Source of the DNA: an uncultured Faecalibacterium sp.
GTDB taxonomy: Bacteria > Bacillota > Clostridia > Oscillospirales > Ruminococcaceae
Direction of reading: 5' to 3'
NCBI GenBank assembly: GCA_934561485.1
Contig: CAKTGS010000013.1
Location: 1 to 32,049, forward strand
DNA length: 32,049 bases
Positions within the stretch are counted from its first letter, which is position 1, and every line of letters begins with the position of its first letter. Made by a program: the position numbers and the translations under genes. A model generated the notes under the pieces. The model made no database searches. It had not been told where the DNA came from and saw only the letters and a program-made list of their open reading frames with translations. Shown one piece after another: positions 15,119 through 22,976 of this stretch.

Positions 15119-16231
15119 ATGACAACGACCATCCAGAACCTTTCGGATCTGCAGGACCGCCGGATCATGATGGAGAAGAAGCTGCCGCCCTACGGCTATG
15201 CTTTGGTGATCCTTACCGGCCTGTTCATGATCTTTTTGGTGGTGTGGAGCACCCATACCAACCGCATTTATGTAAGCCAGAACACCGGCACGGTGCAGGC
15301 CAGCAACAAGACCTACATCATGTCCAGCTACTCCGGCTCCATTACCGAGCTGTACATCTCGGAAGGCAGCTATGTGAACGAGGGCGACCTGATCGCCCAC
15401 ATCAAGAGCACCGACCTGGACATGCAGCAGGACAACCTGGAAAGCCAGCTGCAGATCTACAAGACCCAGCTGGACCAGTACAACAAGCTGCTGAAGTGCA
15501 TCCAGGACGACACCAACTACTTCAGCGAGACCAGCGCCGAGGACCAGCCCTACTACTACCAGTACGAGACCTACAAGAGCCAGGTGGCTCAAAAGACCTT
15601 TGACGCCTCGGCTTATCAGGCGGCCGGTTACTCCGACACCCAGATCAAGACCCTGATGGAGCAGAGCCAGAGCGAGATCGAAGCGCTGTACTACTCTACC
15701 ATGCAGTCCATCTCCCAGAGCATTACCAGTGCCCAGAGCAATGTGGACAACATTCAGGCCCAGATCGATTCCCTGAATGCCGGTGCCAGCGATTACTACA
15801 TCTACGCTCCCACCTCCGGCGTGATCCACATGGACTCCCCCTACAAAGAGGGCATGGTGCTGAGCGCAGGCTCTGCCCTGGCTACCGTGGCCAGCGAAAA
15901 CGATAACCTGGAAATTGTGGCCATGGTCAGCGTGAGCGACCGCCCGCTGCTGCACGTGGGCGACCCGTGCAAGATTGCCATTACCGGCCTTTCGGAGTAT
16001 TCCTACGGCACCCTGACCGGCACCGTGACCTCCATTGACAGCGATGTGACCGCAAGCTCCAGCGGCTCGTATTACAAAATGACCATCAAGCCTGACTCCA
16101 CCTATGTGGTGAGCCGCAGCGGCGATAAGGTAGACCTTGCCAACGGCATGAGCGTGACCGCCCGCGTGGAATACGACCAGGTCACCTACTTCGAGTACGC
16201 CATGGAAGCACTGGGTGTGCTGTTCCGTTAA
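15119..16231 (+). CDS. HlyD-family membrane fusion (adaptor) protein
   Basis: 370 residues: a cytoplasmic N-terminus (1-24), one TM helix (about 26-44), then an extracellular part. The two lipoyl-like half motifs are GSITELYISEGSYVNEGDLIA (about 72-92, read in two pieces) and YIYAPTSGVIH (about 227-237). Between them is a long Gln/Ser-rich coiled coil (about 97-225). A beta-barrel domain follows (about 250-350). Proteins of this class work with C39 ABC exporters in Gram-positive bacteria to guide peptides away from the membrane. I start at the ATG at 15119, which overlaps nothing and has GGAG 10 nt upstream. An in-frame start 99 nt earlier would overlap the previous gene. The partner is almost certainly the PCAT at 11536-13863. 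Confidence 0.88.
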   Translation: MTTTIQNLSDLQDRRIMMEKKLPPYGYALVILTGLFMIFLVVWSTHTNRIYVSQNTGTVQASNKTYIMSSYSGSITELYISEGSYVNEGDLIAHIKSTDLDMQQDNLESQLQIYKTQLDQYNKLLKCIQDDTNYFSETSAEDQPYYYQYETYKSQVAQKTFDASAYQAAGYSDTQIKTLMEQSQSEIEALYYSTMQSISQSITSAQSNVDNIQAQIDSLNAGASDYYIYAPTSGVIHMDSPYKEGMVLSAGSALATVASENDNLEIVAMVSVSDRPLLHVGDPCKIAITGLSEYSYGTLTGTVTSIDSDVTASSSGSYYKMTIKPDSTYVVSRSGDKVDLANGMSVTARVEYDQVTYFEYAMEALGVLFR

Positions 16232-16299
16232 ACGGCAGCAGCTTCCGGCCGCTGTGCATCCGCCCCGCCCGACACAACACCCAAAGAGGTACAATAAAC

Positions 16300-17814
16300 A
16301 TGAAATCAACCGCAAAGAAACTGGCCTTTTGTGCCGTTTTTCTCTGCCTGCTGGCGTGCGGCACGGCTGTGCCTGCATTTGCCGCCGGTCCGCTGACCGG
16401 CACCGCCCTTTCGCTGCCCTGGAACACGGATGTACCGGCGGAAAGTATTGAAGCCGGCAGCTATTCTTCCAACATGCTGCTGGGTGCCACGCAGCAGCTC
16501 TCGCCGGTGGTACGCCCCCGCAACACCACCGACTCTGTGATCTACATTACAGACGACAGCAGCGTGCTTACCGTGAGCAACACCGGCCTTGTGCAGGCCG
16601 TGGGCGTAGGCACCGCCACCATTACTGCGGCGGCCGGCAATCAGATCTGCGCTTACACCATTGTGGTCTCCATGGATTCCTCCATGATCGTGACCGAAAT
16701 GGACCTTTCGCTTTCTTCCAACACCTTCTACGTGGGCAACTCGGTGTCGGCTTCTCTGCAGGTGCGGCCCAGTTCGGCTTCCAACTACGCCACCGTCACC
16801 CTGACTTCTTCCAATGAGAAGGTGGCCACCGTCAACAACTTTGGCCGTGTGACCGGCGTATCCCCCGGCACCGCTACCATCACCGCTACCTGCGGCTCAG
16901 TAACGGCCACCACCACCGTCACGGTTCTGGCGCTGCCCGCCAGCGAGACCGGCAGCTCCACCAGCACCACCTCTTCCAGCAACAGCGGCCAGGTGATCAC
17001 CACCAATTCTTCGTATGTGGTGCTCAAGCCCGGCTCCACCTTTACCCTCACCGCCAAGGCCACGCCTTCCAGCGCGTCCCAGAGCTTTACTTACAAGTCC
17101 GGCAACAGCGGTGTTGCCACCGTCAGCCCCACCGGCGTGATCACTGCCGTGGGCACCGGTGCCACTGCCATTACGGTTTCCAACGGCAAGGCTTCCACCC
17201 TGGTCACGGTCATTGTGAACCGGTCGGCTTCCTCTTCCACGGACGAAAACGGCGGCGACAATGCCAACAACGGCAGCGATAACACCATTACGCTGGACCC
17301 CGTGGTGCAGGCCATCCAGGACAGCACAGACGATGAGATCGTGTTTGCACAGTCTGAGGTGCCGGTTGTGAACGGCGACATCCTCAACGCACTGCGCACC
17401 ACCGGCAAAACCCTGTACGTGGTGGGCGATGGCTACACCATGCAGATCTCCGGCAAGTCCATCAAGAACACCACCGGCGAGCTGAACACCGCCCTGGTGC
17501 TGGAAAACACCGATGACGGCATAGAGTTTGTGCTGGACGAGGGGCTAACCCTTCCCTGCACGGTGCAGATCGATCTGGACGTGAGCACCTACTCCCGCCT
17601 GTACCTCTACAATACCACCACCAACAAGTGGCAGTATTTGAACAGCTACAAGGACGGCTCCATCACCGCCGACACGGCGGGCCGCTACCTGCTGACCAAT
17701 CAGAACCTGCGGTTCAGCAACATCAACTGGACCTTCTTCATTGCAGGCGGTGTGGTTGTGGTGATCATTGCCATTGCCTACATCGTGATCAAAAAGCGGT
17801 ACTGGTTCTGGTAA
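16300..17814 (+). CDS. Secreted Big2 (bacterial Ig-like) repeat protein with C-terminal membrane anchor
   Basis: 504 residues. Signal peptide: KK, then a hydrophobic core ending in PAFA-AG (cleavage about 28/29); a Cys at position 20 (LLAC) makes a lipoprotein alternative possible but weaker. Three Big2 domains lie at about 52-123, 132-209 and 237-306, each with the VATV/G.VTGV..GTATIT-type motif. They are separated by Ser/Thr/Asn-rich linkers (211-236, 307-330). A further beta-rich domain (about 333-470) precedes a TM helix (477-497) and the tail KKRYWFW. There is no LPXTG motif, so it is membrane-anchored rather than sortase-linked. It is the last gene of the MAM export locus, ends at a shared terminator, and may form a surface scaffold. 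Role unknown. Confidence 0.85.
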   Translation: MKSTAKKLAFCAVFLCLLACGTAVPAFAAGPLTGTALSLPWNTDVPAESIEAGSYSSNMLLGATQQLSPVVRPRNTTDSVIYITDDSSVLTVSNTGLVQAVGVGTATITAAAGNQICAYTIVVSMDSSMIVTEMDLSLSSNTFYVGNSVSASLQVRPSSASNYATVTLTSSNEKVATVNNFGRVTGVSPGTATITATCGSVTATTTVTVLALPASETGSSTSTTSSSNSGQVITTNSSYVVLKPGSTFTLTAKATPSSASQSFTYKSGNSGVATVSPTGVITAVGTGATAITVSNGKASTLVTVIVNRSASSSTDENGGDNANNGSDNTITLDPVVQAIQDSTDDEIVFAQSEVPVVNGDILNALRTTGKTLYVVGDGYTMQISGKSIKNTTGELNTALVLENTDDGIEFVLDEGLTLPCTVQIDLDVSTYSRLYLYNTTTNKWQYLNSYKDGSITADTAGRYLLTNQNLRFSNINWTFFIAGGVVVVIIAIAYIVIKKRYWFW

Positions 17815-17826
17815 ATTCCAATGAAC

Positions 17827-17867
17827 AAAAAAGCAGATGCATCGCATGATGCATCTGCTTTTTCTTT
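17827..17867. terminator. Bidirectional terminator between the MAM locus and glmS
   Basis: A perfect stem, AAAAAGCAGATGCAT (17828-17842) with ATGCATCTGCTTTTT (17849-17863) and a CGCATG loop. T-runs occur on both strands. It serves the Big2 gene on the plus strand and glmS on the minus strand. Confidence 0.9.
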
Positions 17868-17875
17868 TGGTGCTT

Positions 17876-19696
17876 TTATTCCACGGTCACGCTCTTGGCC
17901 AGGTTGCGCGGCTTATCCACGTCACAGCCCCGCAGAACAGCCATATAGTAGGCAAACAGCTGCAGGGGAACAATGAGCTGCAGCGGCATCAGAAGGTCCT
18001 CGTAGGCATCCAGGCGCACCACAGCGTCTGCTACCCCCTCCGGCACCACGGCATCCCTTGTGGTAAACAACAGCACACGGGCACCCCGGCTGCGGGTCTC
18101 CTTGGCGTTGGAAAGGGTCTTTTCGTACACCTGCTTCTGGGTAGCCAGTGCGATCACCGGCACACCGTCCGTAATCAGGCTGATGGTGCCATGCTTCAGC
18201 TCCCCTGCCGCATAGGCGTCCGAATGCACGTAGCTGATCTCTTTCAGCTTCAGGCTGCCTTCCAGCGAAAGGGCATAGTCAAATCCACGCCCGATGAAAA
18301 AGCAGCTCTGGGTGTTCACATAGCGGCTGGCCAGATACTTGATCTGCTCGCAGTCCGCCAGGCGCGGCTTGATGACCTCCGGCGCGCGCAGCAGCTGAGC
18401 CGTATAGCGGCGGGTCTCCACCTCGCTCAGGGTGCCCCGGGCATAGGCCAGCCGCAGGGCAAACAGGTACAGCACGCACAGCTGCACCATATAGGCCTTG
18501 GTGGAGGCCACCGCGATCTCCGGCCCGGCGTAGGTGTACATCACGTAATCGGCAGCCCGGGCAATGGAGCTGCCCACCACATTCACGATGGCCAGCACAG
18601 GCACGCCCCGGCTCTTGGCCAGCTTGAGGGCGGCCAGCGTGTCGCTGGTCTCGCCGGACTGACTGATGATGATCACCAGGTCATTCGGGTTTAGGATCGG
18701 GTCCCGGTAGCGGAACTCACTGGCAATGTCCACCTCGGCAGGTACCCGTGCCAGCGCTTCAATGGCCGCCTTGCCCACCATGCCGGCGTGCATGGCTGTG
18801 CCGCAGCCCACCAGGTGCACGGTGCCAATGCCCCGCAGCACCTCGTCTGTCAGCTCCGGAATGCGCAGCACCGGCATTCCGTCCTCCACCCGGGGGCTGA
18901 CGGTAGCCGTGATGGCGGCGGGCTGCTCGTTGATCTCCTTGAGCATGAAGTGCGGGTAACCGCCCTTCTCGGCGGCTTCCATATCCCAGTCGGCGGTCAG
19001 CTGCGGGCGCTGCACTTCCTCGCCAAATTCGTTGTAAAAACGGATGCCCTGGGCGGTGCACACAGCCAGGTCGCCCTCTTCCAGCACGCTGTAGCGGCGG
19101 GTGTACTGCAGCAGGGCAGGAATATCCGATGCCACAAAGTTTTCACCCTCGCCCCAGCCCACGATCAGCGGGCTTTCGCGCTTGACGGCAAACACGGTGT
19201 CCGGGTAGTCCCGGAACAGCACAGCCAGCGCATAGCTGCCGCGCACCTTGGCCAGCGCCTGCTGCAGCGCCGCCAGCGGCTGGCCGGTATAGCAGCTGTC
19301 GATCAGCTTTACCAGCACCTCGGTGTCGGTCTCGCTCTCAAACGTGTAACCCCGGGCAGCCAGCCGCTCCTTGAGGATGCCGTAATTTTCAATGATGCCG
19401 TTGTGCACGATGCTTACCCGCGGGGTCGAGTGCGGGTGGCTGTTCACATCGCTGGGTTCCCCGTGGGTTGCCCAGCGGGTGTGCCCGATGCCGCAGCAGC
19501 TGACGGGCAGGGCCTGCTCCGCCAGCTTTTGCCGCAGAGCTGCCAGGCGGCCCTTGCTTTTTACCACGCGGATGCCGCCGTCCAGCGCCAGCGCCACACC
19601 CGCCGAGTCGTACCCGCGGTACTCCAGTTTCTCCAATCCGTTCAGCAGCACGTCCTGCGCGCTGCGCCTGCCTGCGTAACCAACAATGCCACACAT
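17876..19696 (-). CDS. glmS: Glutamine--fructose-6-phosphate aminotransferase (isomerizing)
   Basis: 606 residues, the full family length. The N-terminal class II glutaminase begins MCGIVGYAG, where Cys2 becomes the catalytic N-terminal nucleophile after Met removal; it also shows RGYDSAG and HTRWATHG. Two SIS sugar-isomerase domains follow (GCGTAMHAG, SQSGETSDTLAALK, then GRGFDYALSLEGSLKLKEISY). The protein ends in the conserved PRNLAKSVTVE. It makes glucosamine-6-phosphate for peptidoglycan and amino sugars. The start at 19696 has GGAGGT 7 nt upstream and yields Cys at position 2, as the mechanism requires. A start five codons earlier is excluded. Expression is controlled by the ribozyme in its leader. 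Confidence 0.98.
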   Translation of the reverse strand: MCGIVGYAGRRSAQDVLLNGLEKLEYRGYDSAGVALALDGGIRVVKSKGRLAALRQKLAEQALPVSCCGIGHTRWATHGEPSDVNSHPHSTPRVSIVHNGIIENYGILKERLAARGYTFESETDTEVLVKLIDSCYTGQPLAALQQALAKVRGSYALAVLFRDYPDTVFAVKRESPLIVGWGEGENFVASDIPALLQYTRRYSVLEEGDLAVCTAQGIRFYNEFGEEVQRPQLTADWDMEAAEKGGYPHFMLKEINEQPAAITATVSPRVEDGMPVLRIPELTDEVLRGIGTVHLVGCGTAMHAGMVGKAAIEALARVPAEVDIASEFRYRDPILNPNDLVIIISQSGETSDTLAALKLAKSRGVPVLAIVNVVGSSIARAADYVMYTYAGPEIAVASTKAYMVQLCVLYLFALRLAYARGTLSEVETRRYTAQLLRAPEVIKPRLADCEQIKYLASRYVNTQSCFFIGRGFDYALSLEGSLKLKEISYVHSDAYAAGELKHGTISLITDGVPVIALATQKQVYEKTLSNAKETRSRGARVLLFTTRDAVVPEGVADAVVRLDAYEDLLMPLQLIVPLQLFAYYMAVLRGCDVDKPRNLAKSVTVE

Positions 19697-19779
19697 ACAA
19701 AACACCTCCATGCCGGCTGCTCCGCGCAGAAAACGCGGGAAGTACAGTCAGCTTCTCTACAGTTTATGTTCTTGTATGG

Positions 19780-19931
19780 CTTTCTTTGAGGGGATCTGTT
19801 GCGGTATTGCTGCCGTTTTTTGCCCCTCTCTGCGGCTGGTTTAGCCCTTCAGCCGGAGAAACACCCGCCGAAATCTTCGATGATTCCTCTCCTCGTCACC
19901 CTCACGGCTGTCACCCGCGTGGCCCGGCGCT
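19780..19931 (-). promoter_or_regulatory. glmS ribozyme (glucosamine-6-phosphate-activated self-cleaving riboswitch)
   Basis: On the minus strand the leader reads AGCGCC (19931-19926), the cleavage site lying between A19931 and G19930. It continues with the conserved core GACGAGGAG, ATCGAAGATTTCGGCGG, TTTCTCCGGCTG and the P3 partner CAGCCG. A P4 stem of GAGGGG/CCCCTC (19788-19793 on the plus strand) encloses a small CGG/CCG hairpin, matching the P4/P4.1 region. This is the arrangement of the Gram-positive glmS ribozyme, in its usual place about 100 nt before the gene. Binding of GlcN6P triggers self-cleavage and mRNA decay, giving feedback on GlmS synthesis. Confidence 0.93.
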
Positions 19932-19975
19932 TTGCGTTAGCTGTGTTGTAATCCATTCCACCTTTCCAGATGGCT

Positions 19976-19981
19976 ATTATA
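19976..19981 (-). promoter_or_regulatory. -10 element of the glmS transcript
   Basis: A perfect TATAAT on the minus strand, about 45 nt before the ribozyme cleavage site. No good -35 is found; the expected position lies inside the terminator stem of the upstream gene. Confidence 0.5.
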
Positions 19982-19988
19982 GCACAAA

Positions 19989-20007
19989 GGCTGGCTCAAC
20001 GCCAGCC
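19989..20007 (-). terminator. Terminator overlapping the stop codon of the small membrane protein gene
   Basis: GGCTGGC (20007-20001 read on the minus strand) and GCCAGCC (19995-19989) form a 7-bp stem with a 5-nt loop that contains the TGA stop, followed by TTTG. It abuts the glmS promoter region. Confidence 0.6.
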
Positions 20008-20553
20008 CAAGGTTTTATGAAGTTTTGGCCGCCACACCAGGCAGTACATTGTCAGCATGTTTTGCAGGGCGCGGTCATACAGCAAAAAGGCCGCGTTGCC
20101 CATGGCAAGGGTTGCTGCGGCCGCTGCCAGCGCCGTGGTGCGCAGTTCCTGTGCCACACTGCCCGCCGGTACCAGCACCAGCAAAAGCCCGTACATGGCC
20201 AGCACCGCGCCGTTGCACAGCACCAGCTTGCTCACCGCCCGCAGAAATGCCGGGCGGATGCGGTCGAAGTGCGGCTTTACCAGCGGGTAATACCCCAGCA
20301 GGAACACAAAGATCAGCGCCACTTCCTTGTCCGGCACAAACAGCACCCCCAGCAGGCTCACAGCGGTATATGCCGTCCAGGCCAGTGTGCGGCCGCACTC
20401 CACACAAACGGTGGCAATGAGAAACCCGGCCACGGCCGGCGCAATGAACATGGCAATGGGGATCACCGCCCCCAGCAGCATCAGGGCCACGCACAGGGCA
20501 GCTGCCATGCCGCAGTAGGCCATGGCCCAGCTTTTGCGGTGTTGTTGTTTCAT
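19996..20553 (-). CDS. Small polytopic membrane protein (possibly ECF-transporter S-component-like)
   Basis: 185 residues with about five hydrophobic helices, in the opening segment AMAYCGMAAALCVALMLLGA, around MFIAPAVAGFLIA and in later stretches, with few charges between. The first helix resembles the AxxxAL start of many ECF S-components, and the size fits, but no substrate signature is visible. I start at the ATG overlapping the previous stop as ATGA, with GGGAG just upstream; an ATG four codons earlier (20565) is the alternative. It is coupled to the DUF5685-like gene and ends in a terminator. Confidence 0.65.
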   Translation of the reverse strand: MKQQHRKSWAMAYCGMAAALCVALMLLGAVIPIAMFIAPAVAGFLIATVCVECGRTLAWTAYTAVSLLGVLFVPDKEVALIFVFLLGYYPLVKPHFDRIRPAFLRAVSKLVLCNGAVLAMYGLLLVLVPAGSVAQELRTTALAAAAATLAMGNAAFLLYDRALQNMLTMYCLVWRPKLHKTLGWR

Positions 20554-21419
20554 GGAATCTCCCATACTTCCTGCTCGGACACTGCTTCCAGCGGGTCCAC
20601 CGCGTGGTGCAGCCCCAGCAGCATGATATTGTCCAGCAGGCTGCGGTTCATTTTAATGTCCAGCATACTGTACACCCGCATCAGATCGTTGGCGGCTGCC
20701 AGCGCCTGCCGCCGGGCATTTTCCACCGCTGCCGCCTGCCCCGTCAGCTCATTGACAATGAACACATTGTAGCGTCCGGCACGATGGTCGGCTTCAAAAC
20801 GCTCGGCCTTGTCCATCAGGTAAAAAATGTGGCCAATGCTGCTGCCGATGTAGCGCATACTCTTGCGCTGGCTGGCGTCCTCGGTAGCCAGGGTGGAGTA
20901 CAGCGCCCCGTAAATGTTGCTCATTGGCTCTGCCGCCAGGGCGTAGTTCTTGGCGCTTAGGTTCATCTGCACCACCGCCTGCTCCCGCTCCTGCAAAAAC
21001 AACCGCTCCAGGGCCGGGTTCTCCTTGACCGCCTTTTCATAGGCGCGGCGCAGCAGCAGCCGGTCCAGGGCACGGCGCAGGCGCTTGACAGGGCGCAGCT
21101 CACTGTATTTGCGGTCCTGCAGGTTGTGCCAGCCCAGCAGCACTTCCACCTGGGCTGCCAGCCGGATGCCCTGGGTCTGGCACATCAGGGAGCGCCAGCA
21201 CAGGGTGCCGGGCATCCGTCTGCGCTGGCAGGTGGGGGTGCGCCCGGCCAGGCTGTCGGACAAAATGGCAAACAGCACACCATTGTACCGCAGCAGATGG
21301 CAGGAATACAAGCCGTACTCCTGGTACATCTGCCGCCGGACGCCGCGCAGATAGCGCATATAGGTATTGTAGTCCCGGATGGTCAGCTCAGGAAGATAAG
21401 GACGCAGCCGCCCCTTCAT
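20550..21419 (-). CDS. DUF5685-like protein
   Basis: 289 residues, soluble, Arg/Leu-rich and mostly helical. Near the N-terminus it shows MYQEYGLYSCHLLRYNGVLFAILSD. In related Clostridia proteins this region carries paired Cys and a YCG-type start; here the Cys count is modest (SCHLL, TCQRRRMPGTLCW, SLMCQ). The central and C-terminal helices contain YGALYSTLATED and IGSSIGHIFYLMDKAERFEAD, a pattern I associate with DUF5685. Function unknown. The start at 21419 has AAGGTGG 9 nt upstream and lies just after a good promoter. In-frame sequence further upstream overlaps that promoter and is not coding. It forms an operon with the small membrane protein. Confidence 0.7.
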   Translation of the reverse strand: MKGRLRPYLPELTIRDYNTYMRYLRGVRRQMYQEYGLYSCHLLRYNGVLFAILSDSLAGRTPTCQRRRMPGTLCWRSLMCQTQGIRLAAQVEVLLGWHNLQDRKYSELRPVKRLRRALDRLLLRRAYEKAVKENPALERLFLQEREQAVVQMNLSAKNYALAAEPMSNIYGALYSTLATEDASQRKSMRYIGSSIGHIFYLMDKAERFEADHRAGRYNVFIVNELTGQAAAVENARRQALAAANDLMRVYSMLDIKMNRSLLDNIMLLGLHHAVDPLEAVSEQEVWEIP

Positions 21420-21453
21420 AGGATCATTCCACCTTTTCTGCGATAATAAGGTT

Positions 21454-21482
21454 AGTATAATCCATTTTGCCTGCGCCTGCAA
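21454..21482 (-). promoter_or_regulatory. Promoter of the DUF5685-like operon
   Basis: On the minus strand TTGCAG (21477-21482), a 17-nt spacer and TATACT (21454-21459), about 35 nt before the start codon. Confidence 0.7.
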
Positions 21483-21635
21483 CCATAGAATGCAAATTGT
21501 CGATGAATTTGTCTCACCTCTTTGCCGGATACGTGCAGTTTTTTCTTCAAAAATCACGTGCAGCGCATGTTTTTCCGCAGAGGAAGTCATTCTTTCCAGT
21601 CTTGAGTTTTCCCGGTAATTTGCAGGAGGCAATGC

Positions 21636-21666
21636 AAAAGCCGCACCGGGGCAGCCGGTGCGGCTT
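21636..21666 (-). terminator. Terminator after the THUMP methyltransferase gene
   Basis: GCCGCACCGG (21640-21649) pairs with CCGGTGCGGC (21655-21664) over 10 bp. On the minus strand TTTT follows. It lies 13 nt past the stop. Confidence 0.85.
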
Positions 21667-21677
21667 GAAACAATCGT

Positions 21678-22883
21678 TTATTTCTTTTCAAAGCGGCCCG
21701 GCGCAGTGCGCTTGCCGTCAAAGCCGGACTTCGGCATGGGCTTGGCCGTATGCTCAAACTTGGGGGCATTGTAATACATGTACAGCTGGCAGGGAATCAT
21801 GCCGTTGTACATTTTGCGGCGCTTGTTGGCACGCTTGCCGTAGTGGGCTTCAAAGTCCATATCGGCGGTAATGGCGTACACACCGGCGCAGGGATGTGCT
21901 TCCATCTGGCGGCCCAGGGTACGGGCCAGCTTGGCGGCACCTTCAATGGTGCTCATGCGCTCGCCGTACGGGGGGTTGGTAAGCACAATGGCTTCCTGCT
22001 TTGCGGCAAAATCAGCCACATCTGCTACCTCAAAGTGGCAGCGCTTTTCCACACCGGCCAGCTTGGCATTGGCATTGGCCAGCGCCACGGCAGCGGGGTC
22101 GATGTCGTAGCCAAAAGCTTCAAAGCCCACATCCAGCTTGGCCTCGGCCAGAGCCTTCTGGCGCTGCTCGGCCCAGATGGCTGCCGGCACAAAGCTGTAG
22201 CGCTCAGCGGCAAAACGGCGCTTGAGACCCGGGGCAATGTTCATGGCCTTCTGGGCGGCCTCGATCAGCAGGGTGCCGCTGCCGCAGAAGGGATCCTCCA
22301 CAATGCTGTCGCGGCGCACACGGCCCAGGTCTGCAATGGTGGCGGCCAGCGTTTCACGGATGGGTGCTTCCATGGCGTTGCGGCGGTAACCGCGCTTGTG
22401 CAGGCCCTCGCCGGTGGTATCCAGCATGATCTCGCACACATTCTTGCGCAGCATAAAGCGCACCTTGTACTCCGCACCGCTCTCGGGCAGGACCGAAACG
22501 TGATGCTTTGCCATCAGGCGCTTGACCACAGCCTTTTTGATGATGCTCTGGCAGGCGGGCACGCTGGTGAGCTGGCTGTCCAGCGAAGAGCCGGTAACCG
22601 GGAAAGCGGCGTCTGCAGGCAGCAGCTCTTCCCAGGGAATGCTGTACACGCCGTCAAACAGCTCGTCAAAGGTAGAAGCCTTGTAGCGGGCCAGCAGCAG
22701 CAGCACACGCTCCACCGTGCGCAGGTTGAGGTTGGCGGCAGCGATCATGTCTGCTCCGCCGGAAAAGGTCAGACGGCCGTCATCCACCCGGATGTTCTCA
22801 GCACCGATGCGGTTCAGCTCAAATTTTGCAGTGGACTCGCACCCAAAAAAGCAGGGCGCGATCAGTTCAAATTTTGCGGGCAT
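21678..22883 (-). CDS. THUMP-domain class I SAM-dependent RNA methyltransferase (RlmL N-terminal / YpsC type)
   Basis: 401 residues. An N-terminal ferredoxin-like/THUMP region (about 1-160) with GCESTAKFEL and VYSIPWEELL leads to a Rossmann methyltransferase. Its motif I is DPFCGSGTLLIEAA (197-210), motif II FGYDIDPAAV, and the catalytic motif NPPYGERM (303-310) is typical of N2-guanine methylation. This is the usual partner of 23S rRNA m2G modification in bacteria. Length equals the single-domain Gram-positive members rather than the fused E. coli RlmL. The ATG has AAAGGAA 5 nt upstream. The C-terminal tail after about 375 is Lys/Pro-rich. It is separated from the yab cluster by a terminator. 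Confidence 0.9.
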   Translation of the reverse strand: MPAKFELIAPCFFGCESTAKFELNRIGAENIRVDDGRLTFSGGADMIAAANLNLRTVERVLLLLARYKASTFDELFDGVYSIPWEELLPADAAFPVTGSSLDSQLTSVPACQSIIKKAVVKRLMAKHHVSVLPESGAEYKVRFMLRKNVCEIMLDTTGEGLHKRGYRRNAMEAPIRETLAATIADLGRVRRDSIVEDPFCGSGTLLIEAAQKAMNIAPGLKRRFAAERYSFVPAAIWAEQRQKALAEAKLDVGFEAFGYDIDPAAVALANANAKLAGVEKRCHFEVADVADFAAKQEAIVLTNPPYGERMSTIEGAAKLARTLGRQMEAHPCAGVYAITADMDFEAHYGKRANKRRKMYNGMIPCQLYMYYNAPKFEHTAKPMPKSGFDGKRTAPGRFEKK

Positions 22884-22906
22884 TGTGGTTCCTTTCTTTT
22901 TCTTGC

Positions 22907-22943
22907 CAAAAAACAGGACCTGTCCGACCAGCGGGACAGGTCC
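22907..22943 (-). terminator. Terminator after the S1-domain gene
   Basis: GGACCTGTCC (22916-22925) and GGACAGGTCC (22934-22943) form a 10-bp perfect stem with an 8-nt loop; on the minus strand TG and T6 follow. It sits between yabR and the methyltransferase. Confidence 0.9.
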
Positions 22944-22976
22944 GTTCTGTTCATTCTGATCGTGCAGGGATGCAGC

